This document shows positions 58,300 through 64,000 of a stretch of 64,000 bases of DNA, one piece after another. This DNA comes from Moringa oleifera. Taxonomy: Eukaryota > Streptophyta > Magnoliopsida > Brassicales > Moringaceae. The stretch covers positions 2,830,501-2,894,500 of the forward strand of contig JAJFZO010000896.1 of the NCBI GenBank assembly GCA_021397835.1, given 5' to 3'. The translations under genes and the position numbers were made by a program. Within the stretch, counting starts at the first letter, position 1; each line of letters begins with the position of its first letter. A model generated the notes under the pieces. The model worked only from the letters and a program-made list of their open reading frames with translations. It did no database searches and was not told the origin of the DNA.

Positions 58300-60480
58300 G
58301 TTTACTAATGATACTTCAAACTCTTGAGAGTGAATAAATGAGTATTTAGTGGGAGGCACCATGTGCACTTAACCCTAATCAAGCTTAGAAAGTTTACCTT
58401 TGACTTCCTAAACAATTTTTCTTCGGATAGGCCAATAAAGATGAGATTTTTGCTCCTTAATCTCTCTGTACTCTTCTGATATTCTAAATTCATCAATTGC
58501 CCTTAATCAAGATTCCTCCTAAAGTTTTCTAATTTCTTCCATATGCTTAAAGAGTAAGTTTTTTCTTGACATGGTTAACTCTAGCATCAATATTAGCTTG
58601 AAATTGTGCCAGCTCGAGCTTGGTGTTCTCTAGGTTAGCTTAGATTTTCACCAAAATATTTTTACACTGTTTTAATATAGCAACATAGATGTGCACCTTA
58701 TCAACAACATATACAGCTAACTTATTAACAACTTTAGCCTCCTTCAAGTAATAGTGCAGATCGATGTTGACATGATTGTATTTGTCAGTGAGTATTGACA
58801 TATATTGGATAAACACAATATAAAATGATTAAGAAAGTTAGATAAAAATAAAAAAATAAAAAATCAATGTAAAATTTTGATTATAAAGAAAATAAACTGG
58901 ATCAAAAAAATTAGTTACATCCTCAAAGCTCATCATTATGTTCCCAAGAAACATATCACTACTCTTGATTTCATTTTTTTTCTCAAGTGATTAAGTAAAG
59001 TGGACTTGTAAATCCATTCATGCACCAGACTTGGTGATTTAAACTTCCCTCTACTTATAAGTTTCAATTTGGCAAGAAATGATCTTATTTCTTAAGCTAT
59101 AGTGGAACCATGAGTGGCATTAAGAGAGCATCCATGGCACATTGATCTTAAGGATTGTTATTGGCTTTTCTTTCTTTTTGGCTAGTTACTTGCTAACCTG
59201 ATTTACTTTGGGCTTCTTTGGTGCTATTGGAGTAGATTATCAAATGCAAGTTAGTTGTTTTCTTGTTTGTACAACCTTAAAAGATTAACCCTTATGTAGG
59301 TCTCTAATATGGGTCTTGTTATAGTAGCAGAATAAGGGCTATTTCTACCCATAGCAGTGTTCATTGCCTTCTAAAGTTAATCTCTAGTCAGTTGGAAAAT
59401 GTTTTAAGGAGCCATATTAGGAAGATCTACAAATGGGAGTAAAAGTTTAAAACGAAAACTAAATAAAAAAAAAACTTAAAATTGTAAAAGTTCAATGAAG
59501 AACTTGTCGAGATATGACTTATCTTACAATTAACTCTAGGAGAAGGTTAATCAATGATTAATGAGTAGTTGAGATCAAGATTAGAAGAGTGTACAAAATC
59601 AGTTTACTTATGTGCTTGTTCAGGAGTTTGTGAAGGGGGAACAAGTTTTAAAGTTTGATTGGGAATTGAAGTAAAGGCTTGAACATGAGTTTTGTTTTAA
59701 TCACAGTCAGCTTGATCGAGTTTCTAAAAAAGATGCAAGAAGATGAGAATAAGAAACTTACTATTTGATGTTAGAATTAGAAAGGGAAGACAGCTCAATA
59801 ACATCCCTAGATGATTTATCAAATTAAAGAACTTTATACGAATTTAGGGTGCATCTAATAGTGGTTATTCTAGTATTATCTATATAAGCTCTAAAACAAT
59901 CTTCACCTTGATGTTCAGAGAGATATTTGTAGATAGATTCTACGTCGGGGTAGACTCTCTTTTTACAAACTCTCTTGGAAAGCTTTTTTTCTAAATGTTC
60001 AACTCTGGGTAGATCTTAGGTCATGATGCTTAGAAGTACTTCTTAGACCAACCTTTGTTATTCTAAGGTAAGCCTTTTGAAAAAGATTACAGTCTAACAG
60101 TACTAAAATAGTAAAACTTATTTTCAAAATCGGTATTATCCCTATTAGCTTTGAACTCAAAGAATTTGGGGGAAAAAAAAGGAATGAAAAGGTCAAACAA
60201 TCCAAGGTGAAAAGTTTGAAGACAAAGGTGACCATACATCTCCAAGCATTAAGGAGCAAATACAAAAGATATACATTAAACTACATATAAGCATCTTTGA
60301 AGAAAGGATAGATAGGTAGCATTTGACCACCCTTTAGCAAATCTTGAAAGACCATGACCCAACCTTCATGGTGGGTCCATGGCCTATCAAAAGAAAAAGG
60401 ACACTCTAATTGATTATATTTAGGAATGGGAAAGTCATTCTTAGCCTATTCTAATTTGTTCTTAGTGTAAGAAGAGGTCT
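58300..60480 (-). pseudogene. Gypsy-type Transposase_28-like gag remnant, minus strand
   Basis: From 60420 leftward, mixed frames read FDRPWTHHEGWVMVFQDLLK, QMLPIYPFF, then LLLNAWRCMVTFVFKLF (59999-60265). YKYLSEHQGEDCF follows near 59915 and RDVIELSSLSN near 59790. Toward 58600 a helical, charged segment (LENTKLELAQFQANIDAR) fits the coiled-coil C-terminal part, and EEYREIKEQKS lies near 58450. This is the architecture of the plant 'putative gypsy type transposon' (Transposase_28) proteins. Stops and frameshifts occur throughout. A related fragment lies on the plus strand at 35 kb. Confidence 0.7.
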
Positions 60481-62460
60481 TACACTTTTGGCCATTTGAA
60501 AAAAATAAAGAAATAAAGAAACAAAAAGACAGAGAAACTCAATGGAAAAAGGAGGACGAAGGAGACAGCGACTGATTGCTGAGAGTTATAGAGAAGGAAA
60601 AACTTACTGAAGAAAATGAAAGGAAAGTAAAGGAAAGAAAAATAAGAAGAGAAGAAAGCTTTTAAATAGGCATAAGGAAGCAAAGAGACTCATATCAAAA
60701 GGGCTGATGCGTGATCTAAGAAACATTTAAGAATTTCTAGGTCGAAGGTTAATAATGAGCTATAAATTAGCTATTAATGGGTTAGAAAGAACAATTGTTA
60801 TGATTGCTTAATGGAAATCTAAGTTGGCAAAAGAAATCTCGATCTTGAAAAATCTCAATCTTGATAAGTTTTGATCAAGGAAAATTTTGATCAAGACAAA
60901 AGATATAGCAGTAAATTAAAGCTCGAATAATAAAACAAATAGATGATATAATGATCCCGAAGCTAAAAATAATAGAATGGTTCATGATGAATAATGAGAC
61001 ACTAAAAAAATGAAACCTAAACAATAAAATTCTCGATCTAATAACTCTTGATCTACGGAGAAATGTGGGAAATCCTAATCTTGAAAATAATCCTGATGAT
61101 TTGTATAAAAAGATACAAAGGGCATGATGATAATGAATTATGATGGATGAGATTCAAACCAAGTTCTACATTAAAAAAAGAGTGCTAACTCAAAGATTGA
61201 AAGGTATATAATATTCTAGAAACAATCAAAAAAAGCTAAAAGACTATGGATAAGTAAGAAAGTGGTGGTTGTCGAGACCAACAAATTAAATTCCTAAATT
61301 CTTGCTCAAAATATTAAACTTGTAGTATAGATGAGCAAGGTCATTTCCACAAAGATTGGTTAGATTTATTTTTTTTTTGCAAAATGAAATAAAAGAAAAG
61401 GGGGTTTGAGGAGTTAAAAATAGATCAAATAAGAATAACAGGAAAGAAAAAATTAATGCAATAAAGTATCCAGTCAAAGGTATAATTTTATGTTTGATTT
61501 AGGAATTGATCATTGATGCAAAGATAAAAATCTTTTAATCTTCACTGAATTAGTTATGGTTGTTGGTACCACCTAACAACCTGTTTTTCCTTACTTCTTT
61601 GATAACTAGGATACGATCTCTAATTATTTCTCTTATCAATAAATAACCCTAGATACGATCTTAGGATTTAATTTACCAATAGCATTAAGAATTAGAAAAA
61701 CTACCAATTCTAGCCAATAAACACATATGTAGGTTTATTTAAACTAGATTATTTATTTCATAACATAAATTGAAAACCTCTTTTGTAATCAACTATGTTA
61801 TTTACTACTTATATTAGAACACTTAAATAATTACGGATTTAAAGTTCTAAATAGTAACCTATTATTTTGATGATTAAACAAAGGACTCTTTTTGTTGCAA
61901 TCAACCAAAATAATATTTTCAATAAGCACAGAAGATAAATAAACATTGAAGAAATAAAGAACAAATAAAATCAGTTAGATCTCACAATTCTGAAGAATCA
62001 AACCCTTGATTATCCTTTGACTGGAAGAGATGTTTAGCAATCCATGAAAAGAAAAAGATCTAAGAAAAAAAGAAAGTAAAAAATAAACTCTCGATGTTCC
62101 TTTGAAGGAACTACCTCCCCTTTATATAATAATCCTTAAACATAATAACCTATTTTAACTAGCACTCTTAAAAATAACGATAAAGATAAAATTCTACAAT
62201 TACTTTTTAAATAAAAGATAAAGTCTTGGTTTGGTGAAATTCCAATGTTATTGGGAGTCTCAGCGCCTTATCCAAAGACATCTTCTAGTTCATCCACATC
62301 TCTTAGGAACCAACTTTATATCTTCAAATAATGAATTTGAGTCCATCTTAGTTGATTTCCTCAATCCACCCTATTAAATATAAAACATAGTCAAAATCCA
62401 AGATTTAATCATTTATAACCAATAAAATATGAAAAAATATAATAATATATATGATTATTA
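60481..62460. other. Retroelement-like non-coding sequence
   Basis: The stretch 60835-60895 has tandem-like TCTCGATCTTGA and TTTTGATCAAG units. Open frames at 60480-60683 and 61286-61477 are low-complexity shadows of A-rich DNA. Probably leader or LTR sequence of the element at 58.3-60.5 kb; no LTR pair could be shown. Confidence 0.35.
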
Positions 62461-62468
62461 TGCATTCT

Positions 62469-63838
62469 ATCAAATTCCCCCACATTTAGATAATGCTTGT
62501 CCTCAAGCATACAATAATTCAAGCTCATCATCTCATCTCATCATCCTTCCTTCCTTCTTCTTCCTTTGCTTATCCAAAATAATATATTCTTTTCATGCAT
62601 TAAAACATAAGATCACAAAAGAATTCTCATAAATAGCATACATGATCAGTAATCGCCTTAACGATTTTATTGAACTTAAAATGCATAAGATCTAACATCC
62701 TCTCCTTATATTCACTCATTCACTCGAAGTGTTTTGAGGGATTAAATAAGCTCTCTAGTCGATACATAGAAAACTTTTACCATAAGCTTGCTTGTATATC
62801 ATGTCTCTTTTACCAATGAATGAATTAAAATGCAAAAATCTAAGAGTTTTAAAATGGGTTGTAATGGGGCTTAGGTAAGGTATGATAAAAGGGGTTTTGG
62901 GTTAATGGAATTGAAGGAATCATACAAAACTTTTTTTCATACAAAACTTTATGACGTAACATCAAAAGATTGCTTCAATCACATTACGCAAATCCAAGTA
63001 ATGAGAATTTATACCATTTTTTTCTCAATCCTTTTCTTTTTTTTGTTGTTTTTTTTTTCAGATTTCCTTCTCTCTCTTTTTTTTTTGTTTCTTGATCTTT
63101 CTCATATCTTTTTTTTTCTAATTCTTTTTTCTTCTTTCTTCTTTTTTTTTTTTTATAACTTGGACCATTGATTCTTAATATTTTGCAATCTTTCTAAGAT
63201 AAGTGAAAGTTTCGTATGAGTAAGCTCATATAATTCTTCAATTCAGAGTTCAAAAAGAAAAATCAAAAGAATAGTTATTATGACTTGTATCAAGGTTAAA
63301 TTCCAAAGAAAAGGCTAAGGTTCAAAGTCGGCTCTCTAAGGGTATATGAATATGGTAGGCTTTTCGAAAGAGGCTAAATATTTTAAAGAAGATGGTTTTC
63401 ACCTAAATACCCTTATGATTAAATACATCTAATTCTTTAAAGGAATGTTTTGACGTGTATAACAAAGCAAGTTCTAGAAAAATTAACTATGTATGACACA
63501 CACAAAGAAGAAAATTGAGCATAATGTAATATATGCTCATTGGCCCAAAACTCACCAAAAAGGGTTAGATCTCATACAATTTTCAATCCAATATATCATT
63601 AAAAGCAACTAATCATAATACAGTAAATAAGAATTTAAAGTCATATTTGCACACATAAAACTTTTTTTTTTTTTTTAGAACAAGCATTGGAAGGATCTAG
63701 AACTCAGAAAAGAGAGATCACAAACACAAATTAAGTACCTTTTAGAGCAAGATTTTCTTGGATTTTAAATATTTTAAAAATAATAGCATGTTAAAAACTC
63801 TCCCCCACACCTAGATCATACATTGTCCTCAATGTATT
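62469..63838. repeat. Paired CCCCCACA-TTGTCCTCAA motif, 1.3 kb apart
   Basis: TTCCCCCACATTTAGATAAT followed by GCTTGTCCTCAAGCAT at 62476-62510 recurs as CTCCCCCACACCTAGATCAT followed by ACATTGTCCTCAATGTAT at 63800-63837. In each copy TTGTCCTCAA sits between short inverted repeats (ATGCTTG/CAAGCAT and ATACATTG/CAATGTAT). Between them lie a long pyrimidine run (63018-63155) and no recognisable gene. Function unknown; probably retroelement-derived. Confidence 0.55.
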
Positions 63839-64000
63839 AAAAATAAATGCTCAAAAATAATAAAAGAATAAGAGAAGTAGAAAACTCCCTGAATATATCG
63901 AGCATCATAGAGACTTCGTTTACCACTGGGGAGATGAGAAAGGTTGATCGAATTCCATCTTGTCATAGAGTGCTCTCTCATCAAATTTCATTCTTGATAA
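63839..64000. other. Window end, nothing recognised
   Basis: No open frame or repeat is seen in this short tail. Confidence 0.4.

Noticed and set aside
62905..63171. Membrane protein rich in phenylalanine and leucine
   Set aside because: The hydrophobic stretch is simply the translated pyrimidine run.

Overview
The window is nuclear DNA of a flowering plant, almost certainly a eudicot. The evidence is one intact seven-exon gene with GT-AG introns, plant-type Ty1/copia and Ty3/gypsy retrotransposons, an En/Spm (CACTA) transposon and a fragment of plastid DNA. It is AT-rich, gene-poor and dominated by decayed mobile elements. I cannot name the species.

Layout. 1-3.8 kb: promoter and complete coding region of a Golgi/ER site-2 protease (S2P), reassembled here from seven exons (545 residues, HEFGH and LDG catalytic motifs). 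3.9-5.0 kb: Ty3/gypsy integrase fragment. 5.1-18.5 kb: a three-level nest on the minus strand. A copia element (COP1) holds a chromovirus-like gypsy element (GY1), which holds a second gypsy element (GY2) inside its gag gene. GY2 is flanked by the 5-bp target duplication GGCCT. 18.5-25 kb: mostly unassigned sequence with a MITE-like element and a promoter-like island. 25-36 kb: a 20-bp minisatellite, AT-rich repeats, a composite plastid-derived insertion (psbD/psbC end plus trnT-UGU end) and a gypsy-type Transposase_28-like fragment. 36-44 kb: LTRs of Tat-like gypsy elements and a decayed plus-strand copia element (COP2). 44.25-49.77 kb: a CACTA transposon with matching terminal inverted repeats and a Transposase_24-like pseudogene. 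53.2-53.8 kb: a probable two-exon gene for a 135-residue coiled-coil protein of unknown function. 55-64 kb: a CpG-rich promoter-like island, a 0.9-kb inverted-repeat element, a 16-bp tandem repeat, a minus-strand Transposase_28-like pseudogene and retroelement-like filler.

Only two host genes can be supported: S2P and the coiled-coil gene. They show no evident functional link. No operon, CRISPR array or novel multigene system is visible. The most interesting points are the possibility that the transposon nest sits in a 3'-UTR intron of S2P, the precise target-site proof of nesting, the composite plastid insertion and the unknown coiled-coil gene. Splice sites and element limits were set by eye and need transcript or alignment support.
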